Source: CAIKLP01 sp965279595 (GTDB taxonomy: Bacteria > Bacteroidota > Bacteroidia > Sphingobacteriales > Sphingobacteriaceae). From it: a DNA stretch of 64,000 nucleotides. The DNA lies in contig OZ257246.1 of assembly GCA_965279595.1 (NCBI GenBank), positions 2,170,001-2,234,000 of the forward strand, in the 5' to 3' direction. The notes beneath the pieces were generated by a model, which did not search any database, was not told where the DNA came from, and saw only the letters and a program-made list of their open reading frames with translations. Positions 1 to 9,853 of the stretch are shown one piece after another. The number at the start of each line of letters is the position of its first letter. The stretch's first letter is position 1. The translations under genes were made by a program, and so were the position numbers.

Positions 1-206
1 GTAATTTATGGTTCAGTAATCAATTAATAAATTTCTTTAAGAATAATGGTTTTGAATGGATTGATTTATGTGGAGCCAATATAGAATCAATTGCCAATTA
101 CAAAGCTAGAATTGGAGCACAATTGGTACCTTATTTCGAAGTTTATTATAATCACACTTGGTTAGCGAAATTAAAACAATTTAGAAGAGATTATTTAATT
201 TCTTAA
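1..206 (+). CDS. FemAB/GNAT-like acyltransferase, C-terminal fragment (cut by window start)
   Basis: An open frame enters from the left edge (codons in phase with base 3) and stops with TAA at 204-206. The last residues read GFEWIDLCGANIESIANYK followed by RIGAQLVPYFEVYY, which align by eye with the C-terminus of the complete protein at 5837-6784 (FDLLGANLQGVAEYKSKLGA). The pattern LxGAN...YKxxxGA...PY is that of the second GNAT-like lobe of FemAB/BioF2-like acyltransferases, which transfer acyl or aminoacyl groups. Only about 67 residues are present, so catalytic residues cannot be judged. It ends immediately before the stop of the convergent gene at 207. The substrate is unknown. Confidence 0.7.
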   Translation, partial: NLWFSNQLINFFKNNGFEWIDLCGANIESIANYKARIGAQLVPYFEVYYNHTWLAKLKQFRRDYLIS

Positions 207-719
207 TTAATATTCGATTCCATAAAGCAAAAGAGTTTCTTCTTTATTTGCATCTAATTTTATTTTCTCAATAAATTCTAATCCTAATTTTGTTAAAAGG
301 TTGATGGAATTAATATTGTTTTCCATCGTAATTGCCACCACTTTATTGATTCCAAGAATTTCTTTTCCGTAGTCTAAGATTTTTTTGGATGCTTCAAAAC
401 CATAACCTTTATTGGCAAATTTTGGCAATATTGCAAATCCAATATCTACATTTTCTAAAGTAGGTCTTTTAATTAAACCAGCAGTTCCTATGGGTTCATG
501 ATTTGATTTTAATGATAGATGATAAAGCCCATGTCCATTATTTGTATAACTTAATAATGGTCCATTGATTAAATAATTTTCTGCATCTTTTAAGTTATGT
601 ATTTCTTTATCACCAATGAATTCAATCCAAGTAGGGTTATTAACCAATTCTAAAATAAAAGGGGCATCATCAATTATGAATGGTCTGATAATTAAATTTT
701 CTGTAATTAATTCTTTCAT
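207..719 (-). CDS. GNAT-family N-acetyltransferase (RimJ/RimL type)
   Basis: This 170-residue protein starts with LITENLIIRPFIIDDAPFI, the usual opening of RimJ/RimL-type GNAT enzymes (beta1 'L.TERL.LR'). The acetyl-CoA binding region shows GFAILPKFANKGYGFEA (motif A, Q/R-x-x-G-x-G/A variant NKGYGFEA), followed by NINSINLLTKLGLEF, the motif B 'N..S...L.KLGF' signature. It probably acetylates an alpha-amino group or a small molecule; the substrate cannot be read from sequence. Its ATG (717-719) directly abuts the stop of the upstream C25 peptidase gene (720-722), so the two are almost certainly co-transcribed and probably translationally coupled. It ends back to back with the fragment at 1-206. 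Confidence 0.85.
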   Translation of the reverse strand: MKELITENLIIRPFIIDDAPFILELVNNPTWIEFIGDKEIHNLKDAENYLINGPLLSYTNNGHGLYHLSLKSNHEPIGTAGLIKRPTLENVDIGFAILPKFANKGYGFEASKKILDYGKEILGINKVVAITMENNINSINLLTKLGLEFIEKIKLDANKEETLLLYGIEY

Positions 720-3700
720 TTAGTTGATTAAATAAAGTTTTCCAAATCCTTTTTCAAAATATTTATCTGCTGAAGTTTCTCTTTTTTTCATATCAAAAGA
801 ATTTTTCATCAACACTCTGTAAAAGTAGACACCAGTTGCCAACCGATCTCCAAATTCATCACAGCCATTCCATTTGTAGTCAGTAATATTATTTCCAACA
901 TGTATATTTCCTAATTCAGCCTTGGTAATTTCTTTAACTACTTTTCCTGAAACAGTCATAATTTGAATTTTCAGATCATCTGGTAATTGATTTCCTGTTA
1001 GGGTGAATACAAACTGTGTGCTAGTTGTAAAAGGATTTGGATAAGGGTAGAAGTTACTTATACTTGATTCAGTGATTACTTCCAAATCAATTTCATAGGC
1101 CGAATTATTTACAGCATTTCCGCTAGCATCTTTGGCTTTAATTCGGAGGGTATACATTCCTGATTCAGTAAATTTGGGTTGATAAATTACTTTTGCAACA
1201 TTGTTACTTCCTGAATTTGCAGCAATGAATTGGATCTCATTTTGATTCATGGAAATTTTTTCAAATTGAGTTTCATTAGGCTTTCTTAACTCTATCTGGA
1301 ACAAGGAAGTATCGTTCAATAATAATATACTATTATCATCTTTAGAACTAATTAATATTGTTGGAGTAGGAGAAACAATTTCTTTGTTAATGGGTGTTCG
1401 GCCATCAATGCTTACATTCAATAGGGGCGGACGAGTATCATTGATGATATCAAATGGTAAATAAATTGAATTATTGAACAAGTAATTTTCATTTTGATTT
1501 ATTGCACTAGCTTCTAATAGCAATTGATTTTTTTTAGTTAAAAAGCGTGTGCTTATTTTTTTATTTAAAATAAGTGAATCAGAATGTTTTAAATTACCCA
1601 ATAGTTCAGTACTTAATATTTGTACAGACCTATCACTTTTGATTAATTTATAAACCATTTTAAATGAATCTAATTTTGTATTAGAGCTATTAGTATATCC
1701 TAGTTTCAGTCTTACACTATCACCTTCTTTAATCGAATTAGCATAAAATTCAAAAGCAATATTTGGGTCGAAAGTGAACTCAGGTAAGGCTTTGTAGTTT
1801 ACAGACCAATCATTAAATTGGGCTGCAGTTCTATTCACACTATCTGATAAAATAAGTTGTAATTGGATCTTTGGATAAATAGTTGCATCTATAAAACTAA
1901 TATCAACTGAATCAGTTTGGGATGTATTTACTAGAATTTGTTTGCTTTGATCAGTTCTAATACCTATTACTTTTAAATTGCTCTTATCTGCAATTTCTTT
2001 TGTTAAATCTACTTTTACTTTCGACCAATTGGCAACAGGTCCGATAATTGAAGAAGTCATATTTCCATTATTCCATTTTCCTGAATGAAAATAGTCTATG
2101 CGTATAAATTGTTTATTGCTTGCTTCAACTGAATTGGGGTCCGCAACTTTTTCAATGGCCGATCCTATTGATGCACCTTTAAATCCAACAAATGCATAAG
2201 GATCGCCATTTTCAATTGTTCTTACTTTGGATAAGCCCAATTGCTCAAATGCTAATAAAACACTTTCAGGTAATGTTTTAAAATTTGAATTCATACCATT
2301 ATATCCAGCAACTACAAATCCATTCGGAATGGAGTTTAAATACTCTTTTAAAGTATCTAATGCATTAGCATTTGATAAATCAAAAAAGTAAACTCCAGAA
2401 TATTTATAAATTTCGAATGGGTAATCAGGAGTATTAGCCGCATAATTATATGCACTAGCTTTTGAAAACCTGTCTAGAGAAACTGGATCAATAGCAATAA
2501 GGCCAATACCCTGTGGGTTGCCTGGCGGGTAAACTGGGGGATTATTGTTGAATCGAATTCTTCTTTCAATAGAATCAATTCTTGCTAAATCTCCTCTGGT
2601 TTTAATTGTTATTTCAATTCCATTAGTTACAAAATCTAAAAGTTTGCTTGTTGAATCAATTAATAAATTGTTGAATTGATTTCGGTTTAATTGTTGATAA
2701 TGATTTTGTGACCATGATATAGAATTATTGATAGAATAGGTGAAGGAACTAACAGTCCAATCGCTCAATATTCCTGCATTATTGGTTTTAACTCTCCAAT
2801 AATAGGTTGTCAAATTATTTAAAGGAAAATTTATTTTTAAAATACAATTGTTATTACTGGTCTTTTGAAAAGTTTTTAAAAATGCACTATTAAAATTGAT
2901 GCTAGTATCTATTTCAAATAAATAATTAACATTTTTTAAATGAAAATTACTGCTTTGTACATGCAATGATACAACAATGTCATTTACCATTGCAAATTCA
3001 CTAGGACTCAATACATACAATGCATTGGAGGGAAATAAATGATCTATTGTTATTTGATTATTTGATTTAGAATTCTCAGAAATTTTATTTTCAGGATCTA
3101 ATTGTACATTCAATTTATTGAGCCCTTTACTTCTTTGGTTTGGGTTGTTTATTGTGTATACCAAAGTATCATTTCTAAATACTGATTGGTAATATTTTAT
3201 TGGATGTTGAATAATACTTTGATCCTCTAAAGTTTGTGAGATACGAATCCCTAAACTATCTGTTATGGCTTTCCCTAAATTTTCAACAATTATATTAATA
3301 TTTACCGTATCATTTGTTTCATTGTTATTTGCAGCATCTATGTAAATATTATTGCTTTTTATATTGTAATCAGGCAATGAGGGTGAATAAAAATGAATCA
3401 ATGGGTCCCCTTGAAGACAAAATTGTCTAGCATGAATTAAATTTAATGTATCGTTAGTATTTTGAAAATCTTTAATGCTGTTCTTGATAATATCACCTAA
3501 AGTTGAACCGTAATCAATTTTAAATGCTCTTTGATAAAAAGCTTTATCAAACTCCCCTAGATAACTAGGGTAACCTAAATCAACACTTCCGAACCAAGCT
3601 ATAGCTCCTTTTTGTGAAGCAAATATAAAATTCTCCCCCATTGAATTATCAAAGTTGGGATTTGCAACAGAGCATCCATTTAAAAAATATATTGGATATT

Positions 3701-5663
3701 TTCCCTTATTATGTAGGTCCTCAGTCTCACCAAAATTAACTTCTACCACATAATTAGCACCATGACCGAAATAGGAGATAAGTCCAACGCCATCATGAAT
3801 ATTTTTTACTATTTGTTCTTTAAAAGAATTGGTAACAGGTTCATTTACTTTTTTATTATAGTTGATTACTTGAGCACCCAATGAAGTTGATTGTGCAATT
3901 AATTCACATTCTTTTAAGCTTGAAATAAATAAATCATTTTCTCCTGTACTTCTTCCTCCAGTTATATGAACAATATTTTTTCTCCATAATGAATCGCTGT
4001 TATTTGCTTCATACTCCATCAATTTATTCAAGTAGATCATGACTTCTTCATTGGTTTCAGCGGCAATTCTACCAATACCTTGTTCTGATGAAATCTTACT
4101 AAAATCTAAAGAAGAAACAAATAGAAAATCTGAGGCAGGTGTTCCAATTGATGGAACAAGATCTCTTTTATATGCATCTAAATTTCGAGTAGTATTACTT
4201 TGTTGACCTTTTCCTAATAGGAGGATTTGGGAAGGTTTGCTATTATTTTGACTTGATAAAAAATCAATGTATCTTTTGATGGCTAATGGGTGGTGTTGCC
4301 CATAAGTGAATTCGTTATATAAATCATCTGTATAAACTAATTTACTATTTACACCTTTAGATTGTCTATAAGCTAAATAATTTTCAGCAGATGGTTTCAG
4401 TTTTAAGTGACTGATAATAATGAAAGTTTCATTCGAAGAGTTTAAGTCAGTTTTTTGTGTATTTACTTTTTCAATTTTTAATGCTTTTATAAAAGAACTT
4501 TCTTTAAAAGGTTGGATATAGAATGATCTTTTTTGGTTGAAAAAAGGTATTAAAAATTGACTTGAATCTGCTTGTAATATTGGTAATGTATAAGTATGAT
4601 TATTTAAATCAAATAAAACTAAACTATCAGTATTGTTTCCATTAAATGTGACTGAGCTTTTTTGATTATTAATTGAATTTTGAAATTCAAATTTTAATGA
4701 TTTGTTATTATCTAATTCAAATTTCCGAAGGTAATTTATTTTAAAATATGCAATAGAGGTAAAATCGCTTAAAGCTCCTAAATCATTGATACTTGAAATT
4801 TTAAATTGGTTATTATTGGCTAATTCAGATTGTAATAAATTAAAACCTATTCTAAGTGTTTGATAGTTTCCAAAACTAGTATCAATTTTTGTTGTAAAAT
4901 TATTAGAACCACTAAATTCAACTCTTACATGATGGTTTAAATTAATATTATTTGCCAATGCATCTGAGCGACCAACAATGTATATTTCAGCATTTGCAAT
5001 ATTGTTTGAATTAACTGCAAATGGAGTTGAAATGTTTCTAGTTTGCGTCTGACCTAAGCCCAATTGGTTACTTACATACCCTTCTCCAATGGTATATTCA
5101 GAAAGATTTCCTTTACCTGCATAGCCTCTACCAGTTGCATAATTTTCAGTATAAAATTGAAAAGATTCATAATTGAAACTTAACTCAGGTGTAGCGTTAA
5201 TATTAGTTTCATTAGTTTTTTGAAATCGAATTCCTTGCGCACTATTATCAACACTTAAAAAGTAATAAGCCGTGTCAGTATAAAAACTATAATGATTATG
5301 AGCTTGAGCACTTGATGAAGAATAAAGTGATTTATCTAAAATTCCAGCATTTTTCTCAACATAGAAATAGAGTTCATCAGTTGGGTCAAATGTAGGAAGG
5401 GAATTATTAATTAGATAGATTGGAATTTCTTGTCCGAAATGATGTAAATGTAAAAATGCAGGATCAACGCCACTTATTTCATTGAAAGAAGCAATTAATT
5501 CTTGACCAGTAATTTTTGAAATTCCATTTTGGGCTACAGCAATTTTATAATAAATGATGTCCTTCTTCAACCACTCATTACCATAGGTTTGTGCATTTAC
5601 TTCAAAGAAAATGAAAGTAAGGCTTAATGCCAATAGAATAGGTATAATGCCTCTGCGATTCAT
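720..5663 (-). CDS. Gingipain-like C25 cysteine peptidase with T9SS-type C-terminal domain (PorU-related)
   Basis: A 1647-residue secreted protein. Residues 1-24 form a Sec signal peptide ending VNAQ. A beta-rich region of about 390 residues precedes a peptidase C25 domain at about 410-760, with the catalytic dyad visible as His634 in YFGHGAN and Cys664 in LNGCSVA. A CARDB-like beta-sandwich follows at about 790-900, then long beta-rich regions, and a terminal domain from about 1540 beginning YPYPNPFTTSTQ and containing GDRLATGVYFYRV, the form of FlgD-like/T9SS sorting domains. C25 members include gingipains and the T9SS sortase PorU, which removes cargo sorting domains at the cell surface. 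This protein is longer than classical PorU and could be a PorU2-like paralogue or a surface protease; the sequence alone does not decide. A RimL-type acetyltransferase follows without a gap. Confidence 0.8.
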   Translation of the reverse strand: MNRRGIIPILLALSLTFIFFEVNAQTYGNEWLKKDIIYYKIAVAQNGISKITGQELIASFNEISGVDPAFLHLHHFGQEIPIYLINNSLPTFDPTDELYFYVEKNAGILDKSLYSSSSAQAHNHYSFYTDTAYYFLSVDNSAQGIRFQKTNETNINATPELSFNYESFQFYTENYATGRGYAGKGNLSEYTIGEGYVSNQLGLGQTQTRNISTPFAVNSNNIANAEIYIVGRSDALANNINLNHHVRVEFSGSNNFTTKIDTSFGNYQTLRIGFNLLQSELANNNQFKISSINDLGALSDFTSIAYFKINYLRKFELDNNKSLKFEFQNSINNQKSSVTFNGNNTDSLVLFDLNNHTYTLPILQADSSQFLIPFFNQKRSFYIQPFKESSFIKALKIEKVNTQKTDLNSSNETFIIISHLKLKPSAENYLAYRQSKGVNSKLVYTDDLYNEFTYGQHHPLAIKRYIDFLSSQNNSKPSQILLLGKGQQSNTTRNLDAYKRDLVPSIGTPASDFLFVSSLDFSKISSEQGIGRIAAETNEEVMIYLNKLMEYEANNSDSLWRKNIVHITGGRSTGENDLFISSLKECELIAQSTSLGAQVINYNKKVNEPVTNSFKEQIVKNIHDGVGLISYFGHGANYVVEVNFGETEDLHNKGKYPIYFLNGCSVANPNFDNSMGENFIFASQKGAIAWFGSVDLGYPSYLGEFDKAFYQRAFKIDYGSTLGDIIKNSIKDFQNTNDTLNLIHARQFCLQGDPLIHFYSPSLPDYNIKSNNIYIDAANNNETNDTVNINIIVENLGKAITDSLGIRISQTLEDQSIIQHPIKYYQSVFRNDTLVYTINNPNQRSKGLNKLNVQLDPENKISENSKSNNQITIDHLFPSNALYVLSPSEFAMVNDIVVSLHVQSSNFHLKNVNYLFEIDTSINFNSAFLKTFQKTSNNNCILKINFPLNNLTTYYWRVKTNNAGILSDWTVSSFTYSINNSISWSQNHYQQLNRNQFNNLLIDSTSKLLDFVTNGIEITIKTRGDLARIDSIERRIRFNNNPPVYPPGNPQGIGLIAIDPVSLDRFSKASAYNYAANTPDYPFEIYKYSGVYFFDLSNANALDTLKEYLNSIPNGFVVAGYNGMNSNFKTLPESVLLAFEQLGLSKVRTIENGDPYAFVGFKGASIGSAIEKVADPNSVEASNKQFIRIDYFHSGKWNNGNMTSSIIGPVANWSKVKVDLTKEIADKSNLKVIGIRTDQSKQILVNTSQTDSVDISFIDATIYPKIQLQLILSDSVNRTAAQFNDWSVNYKALPEFTFDPNIAFEFYANSIKEGDSVRLKLGYTNSSNTKLDSFKMVYKLIKSDRSVQILSTELLGNLKHSDSLILNKKISTRFLTKKNQLLLEASAINQNENYLFNNSIYLPFDIINDTRPPLLNVSIDGRTPINKEIVSPTPTILISSKDDNSILLLNDTSLFQIELRKPNETQFEKISMNQNEIQFIAANSGSNNVAKVIYQPKFTESGMYTLRIKAKDASGNAVNNSAYEIDLEVITESSISNFYPYPNPFTTSTQFVFTLTGNQLPDDLKIQIMTVSGKVVKEITKAELGNIHVGNNITDYKWNGCDEFGDRLATGVYFYRVLMKNSFDMKKRETSADKYFEKGFGKLYLIN

Positions 5664-5677
5664 AATTAGTAATAATA

Positions 5678-5685
5678 CAAAAATA
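5678..5685 (-). promoter_or_regulatory. Putative -7 box of the C25 peptidase gene
   Basis: On the minus strand the sequence reads TATTTTTG, matching the Bacteroidota -7 consensus TAnnTTTG, about 15 bases upstream of the ATG at 5663. No TTG lies at the expected 19-20 base spacing (the nearest is 25 away), so the call rests on the -7 box only. Confidence 0.3.
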
Positions 5686-5836
5686 AGTATTCAGATTGTA
5701 ATTTTTTGGGCAATCATCAATTCTGAATGGATTTAAATTGCCATCCAATCATTGTAGAATTTGGAATAAAAGAAGAAATTAGCCGTTCTTGTAATCGAAT
5801 TCGAATAAAACTGAATTAATTGTTATCATTACCCTA

Positions 5837-6784
5837 ATGGAATTAAATAAAATAACAGAAAAGGACTGGGATAACTTAACTAAGCAATATCAAGCAAATT
5901 ACTGGTTTCAGCAATCTAGTAATATTGTTTTGATAGCAAATTCTTATCAACGCAAACCTGTTTTTTATGCCTGTTTTGATTCAACAAAATTTCAATTCGC
6001 ATTTGTTCTCTTTATAAACGGAAAGAATGCAAGTTTACCAACTCATTTTTTTTACAGTCCATTTATTATTAACCCAAATCTTAATGACTTTATTTTTAAT
6101 AAAAGCCTACAATTTTGTTTGAATGAATTAAAAAAAGATTTGGATGTGATAGAGTTTAAATGTGCTCCAAGTATAGTGGATATCCGTGGATTTACTTGGT
6201 CGGGCTTTAAGCATCAAATTTATTATACACTTATCAAGGTGCTTAATGATTTTGAAGGCAATTATTCAGAAAACATAAAAAGACAACTAAATAAAGTTAA
6301 GAAAGAGGCACAACTTTCGGTTCAATTTAAGTTACCGCTACAATCAATAATTGACCAGCAATTGAATTTCATGATGGATAATGGCTTATCAAAGAATGAA
6401 TCAAATAAGGTTAAGTTGTGGCTGATGGCAATGGATCAAAATAATCAGTTGATCAATTTTCAACTAATTAATGAAGAAAAAACTGTTGGTTCTGCAATTG
6501 TTGCCATTGATCAAACAACTGCATATTTAATCTCTATTGAAGGAGGTACCAAAGAAACTGGAGGTCAAACATTTCTTTATCATGAAATATTTAAAGAATT
6601 AAGGCAAAGAGGAATTCAACAATTTGATCTTTTAGGGGCCAATTTACAAGGCGTTGCAGAGTATAAATCAAAATTAGGAGCAAGCTTGAAACCTTATTAT
6701 ATCCTCAGTTTTAGGAAAAACCGAATGCTATTTGATATAAAAATGTTCTTTAAGCAAAAGATTAAAATGTTCATAAAAGGATAA
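5837..6784 (+). CDS. FemAB/BioF2-like acyltransferase (GNAT fold)
   Basis: A 315-residue cytoplasmic protein with no signal peptide or membrane segment. The two-lobed GNAT layout typical of FemAB-like or 'acetyltransferase_6' proteins is visible: a central NIKRQLNKVKKEA helix (the N-x-R/K-x-x-x-x-K-K pattern), then AYLISIEGGTKETGG (beta-strand and acyl-CoA loop) and QQFDLLGANLQGVAEYKSKLGA near the C-terminus. Such proteins transfer acyl or aminoacyl groups to peptidoglycan precursors, polysaccharides or small amines; the acceptor here is unknown. It is a paralogue of the fragment at 1-206, and the two flank the minus-strand C25 peptidase/GNAT pair. It is divergent from the peptidase gene (173 bp between them) and is followed 65 bp later by purL on the same strand. 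Confidence 0.7.
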   Translation: MELNKITEKDWDNLTKQYQANYWFQQSSNIVLIANSYQRKPVFYACFDSTKFQFAFVLFINGKNASLPTHFFYSPFIINPNLNDFIFNKSLQFCLNELKKDLDVIEFKCAPSIVDIRGFTWSGFKHQIYYTLIKVLNDFEGNYSENIKRQLNKVKKEAQLSVQFKLPLQSIIDQQLNFMMDNGLSKNESNKVKLWLMAMDQNNQLINFQLINEEKTVGSAIVAIDQTTAYLISIEGGTKETGGQTFLYHEIFKELRQRGIQQFDLLGANLQGVAEYKSKLGASLKPYYILSFRKNRMLFDIKMFFKQKIKMFIKG

Positions 6785-6818
6785 TTATCAACAGTCTTCT
6801 AAAAGCCTTTTAATTTCT

Positions 6819-6826
6819 TATTTTTG
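6819..6826 (+). promoter_or_regulatory. Putative promoter of purL-trmN6
   Basis: TATTTTTG matches the Bacteroidota -7 consensus TAnnTTTG. A TTC (one mismatch to TTG) lies at 6797-6799, 19 bases upstream. The expected transcription start near 6833 would give a 5' leader of about 17 nt before the TTG start codon of purL. Confidence 0.4.
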
Positions 6827-6849
6827 CGATAAATCTCAAATATACTATT

Positions 6850-9075
6850 TTGGAAAATACGCAATTAACAACCCTGGAAACGGCTAAAGAGTTAGGTTTA
6901 CGTCCTGAAGAATATCAAAAAATCATTGAAATATTAGGACGAGTGCCCAATTTCACTGAGTTAAGTATATTCTCGGTAATGTGGAGCGAACATTGTTCAT
7001 ATAAGAATTCCATTGTTTGGTTAAAAACTTTACCTAAAGATGGACCTAGAATGTTGGCAAAAGCAGGAGAGGAAAATGCTGGATTAGTTGATATTGGAGA
7101 TGGCATTGCATGTTGTTTTAAAATTGAATCACATAATCACCCATCTGCTTTAGAACCTTATCAAGGTGCAGCCACAGGCGTTGGTGGTATAAACAGAGAT
7201 ATTTTTACTATGGGTGCAAGACCAATTGCACAATTAAATTCTTTACGTTTTGGAGATATTAAGCTTGATCGTACCAAATGGTTAATCAAAGGGGTGGTTA
7301 AAGGAATTGGAGATTATGGAAATGCTTTTGGAATTCCAACAGTAGGAGGAGAAGTGTTTTTTGATGAATGTTACAATATCAATCCTTTAGTAAATGCAAT
7401 GTCTGCTGGGATTGTGAAAGTTGGAGAAACTGTTTCTGCAACTTCTTATGGAGTAGGAAACCCAGTATATATAGTAGGTTCAGCAACTGGGAAAGATGGT
7501 ATACATGGCGCTGCTTTTGCTTCAAAAGACATTACAGAAGATTCAGTGAATGATTTACCAGCAGTACAAGTTGGAGATCCATTTCAAGAAAAATTATTAT
7601 TAGAAGCTACACTTGAAGTAATTAAAACAGGTGCTGTAATAGGTATGCAAGACATGGGTGCAGCTGGAATAATTTGTTCCAATTCAGAAATGTCGGCAAA
7701 AGGAGAACATGGAATGGTAATTTATTTAGATAAAGTACCTACCCGCCAAGATCACATGAAACCTTATGAAATATTGCTTTCTGAATCACAAGAAAGAATG
7801 TTAATTGTGGTAGAAAAAGGAAGAGAAAAAGAAGTAGAAGATGTATTTGAAAAGTGGGATTTGAATTGTGCCATTATTGGTGAAGTTACTGATACCAAAA
7901 GATTACATTATTACATGAATGGTGAATTAGTAGCTGATGTACCAGCAGATGATTTAGTTTTAGGAGGTGGAGCACCAATTTACCATAGAGAATACAAAGA
8001 ACCTGCCTATTTTAAAGAAAATCAAAACTTTTCGATTGATCAAATTCCTGTACCTGAAAATTTAGTAGATGTGGCTTTACATCTTATTAAGCATCCAAAT
8101 ATTGCTTCCAAAAATTGGGTTATCAGTCAGTATGATTCTATGGTTGGTACTGCCAATATGACTACCAATAGACCATCTGATGCAGCCATTGTAAATGTTA
8201 AAGGAACAGATAAAGCAATTGCATTAACGGTTGATTGTAATTCGAGATATGTATTTGCTGACCCTGAAAAAGGATGTGCAATTGCTGTTGCAGAAGCAGC
8301 AAGAAATATTACTTGCGCTGGTGCAGAGCCAGTAGCAATTACCAATTGTTTGAACTTTGGTAATCCATATAATCCAGAAGTTTATTGGCAATTTGTTTCT
8401 TCTATTAAAGGGATGGGAGCTGCTTGTACCAAATTTGAAACACCTGTAACTGGTGGAAACGTTAGTTTCTACAATCAATCTTCAGATGAAGGTCCAGTAT
8501 TTCCAACACCAACAATTGGTATGCTTGGTGTTTTAGATGATAAATCAAATTTGATGACTTTAGATTTTAAATCAGAAGGTGATTTAATTTATCTAATTGG
8601 GGAATCACACAATGACATTTCTGCATCAGAATATTTGACATCATACCATGGAATTAAAGCATCACCAGCGCCTTATTTTGATTTAGAAAAGGAATATCAA
8701 ACACATCAATTAATTAAATCATTAATAAAATCAAAATTAGTTGTCTCTGTACATGATGTTTCAGATGGAGGTTTATTCATTTCATTAATGGAATCAAGTA
8801 TGCCTTTAAATTTAGGATTTGAAATTGAATCTGAAGAAGAAATTAGACCTGATGCATTTTTGTTTGGAGAAGCTCAAGGCCGCATTATTATTAGTATTTC
8901 AGCTAATCAACAAGAAGATTTTATTGAACATATGGTTACTTCAGATATTGAATTTTCTTTCTTAGGGAAAGTAACATCTGGAGATATTAAAGTGGATGAT
9001 ATAGAATTTGGAAATGTAGCTGCTTATAAAAACCAATTTGAAACTTCATTAGGAGCTGCCATTGAAGCCCATTAA
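6850..9075 (+). CDS. purL: Phosphoribosylformylglycinamidine synthase subunit PurL
   Basis: This 741-residue protein is the small, stand-alone PurL that forms FGAM synthase with PurS and PurQ in step 4 of purine biosynthesis (FGAR + glutamine + ATP to FGAM). Visible signatures include FSVMWSEHCSYKNS near the N-terminus, the ATP/FGAR-binding stretch KIESHNHPSALEPYQGAATG, GGEVFFDE, MQDMGAAGI, and the second-half repeat TGGNVSFYNQ and SVHDVSDGG. The length agrees with small PurL proteins. The start is a TTG (6850-6852): no in-frame ATG precedes it and MENTQLTTLETAKELGL is a normal N-terminus. The next gene starts inside its last codons (overlap 9062-9075). purS and purQ are not in this window. 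Confidence 0.97.
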   Translation: MENTQLTTLETAKELGLRPEEYQKIIEILGRVPNFTELSIFSVMWSEHCSYKNSIVWLKTLPKDGPRMLAKAGEENAGLVDIGDGIACCFKIESHNHPSALEPYQGAATGVGGINRDIFTMGARPIAQLNSLRFGDIKLDRTKWLIKGVVKGIGDYGNAFGIPTVGGEVFFDECYNINPLVNAMSAGIVKVGETVSATSYGVGNPVYIVGSATGKDGIHGAAFASKDITEDSVNDLPAVQVGDPFQEKLLLEATLEVIKTGAVIGMQDMGAAGIICSNSEMSAKGEHGMVIYLDKVPTRQDHMKPYEILLSESQERMLIVVEKGREKEVEDVFEKWDLNCAIIGEVTDTKRLHYYMNGELVADVPADDLVLGGGAPIYHREYKEPAYFKENQNFSIDQIPVPENLVDVALHLIKHPNIASKNWVISQYDSMVGTANMTTNRPSDAAIVNVKGTDKAIALTVDCNSRYVFADPEKGCAIAVAEAARNITCAGAEPVAITNCLNFGNPYNPEVYWQFVSSIKGMGAACTKFETPVTGGNVSFYNQSSDEGPVFPTPTIGMLGVLDDKSNLMTLDFKSEGDLIYLIGESHNDISASEYLTSYHGIKASPAPYFDLEKEYQTHQLIKSLIKSKLVVSVHDVSDGGLFISLMESSMPLNLGFEIESEEEIRPDAFLFGEAQGRIIISISANQQEDFIEHMVTSDIEFSFLGKVTSGDIKVDDIEFGNVAAYKNQFETSLGAAIEAH

Positions 9076-9778
9076 GGACGAGATATTTCGCTTTAAAAAA
9101 TTCAATGTTTCTCAAAAGCATTGTGCTATGAAAATTGGTACAGATGCCGTTTTATTAGGTACCCTTCCAAAATTCAAATTCGCTGAAAGGGTATTGGATA
9201 TTGGCTCAGGGACTGGTGTTCTTAGTTTAATTTTGGCCCAACAATTTCAAAGTAGTGAGATTTCAGCCATTGAAATTGATGAGAATGCTGTTAAAACATC
9301 TAGAGAAAATTTCCAGAATTCGAATTGGGCTAATTATCTTGATGTAATTCATGCAGATTTTTTGAAATTTAATTTTGATAAAAAATTTGATCTGATCATC
9401 AGCAATCCTCCATATTTTATCAATTCATTATTATCAATTGATATTCAAAAAAACAAGGCACGGCATGCCAATGATTCATCAATGATTGTGGAATGGATTA
9501 AAAAATCAGAAAGTCTATTATCTAAAGCTGGAAAGATTGCATTTATTCTACCTTTTGATTTAGCTGAGAACCTAAAATCAATGACATTTGATACTATATA
9601 TGTGTCTAAACAAATTATTATTAAATCATTTCAAGATGCTCTGCCCATAAGAAGTATCTTAATTTGGGAGCAAGAACAAAAACCATTGTTGATTGAAAAT
9701 TTCATAATTTATGATCAACCAAAAGTCTATACAAAGGCCTATCAAGAGCTATTAAAGGATTATTTGACTATTTTCTAA
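9062..9778 (+). CDS. trmN6: tRNA1(Val) (adenine(37)-N6)-methyltransferase TrmN6
   Basis: A 238-residue class I SAM-dependent methyltransferase of the YfiC/TrmN6 family. The sequence opens with FRFKKFNVSQKHCAMKIGTDAVLLG, diagnostic of this family (written here in part: KHCAMKIGTDAVLLG). The SAM site LDIGSGTGVLSL follows, and the adenine-N6 catalytic motif NPPY occurs in LIISNPPYFINS. It methylates A37 of tRNA-Val in Escherichia coli. The start is TTG at 9062, giving MKPIKDEIFRFKKF, which overlaps the end of purL by 14 bases and implies translational coupling. No terminator was seen after it; the cold-shock gene begins 75 bases later. Confidence 0.9.
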   Translation: MKPIKDEIFRFKKFNVSQKHCAMKIGTDAVLLGTLPKFKFAERVLDIGSGTGVLSLILAQQFQSSEISAIEIDENAVKTSRENFQNSNWANYLDVIHADFLKFNFDKKFDLIISNPPYFINSLLSIDIQKNKARHANDSSMIVEWIKKSESLLSKAGKIAFILPFDLAENLKSMTFDTIYVSKQIIIKSFQDALPIRSILIWEQEQKPLLIENFIIYDQPKVYTKAYQELLKDYLTIF

Positions 9779-9853
9779 TTTAATTTCCAATTATTTTTTT
9801 TCTTTTAACGGATTTTTTTTAATTACATTAGATTAATCAATATTTTATTTTTT

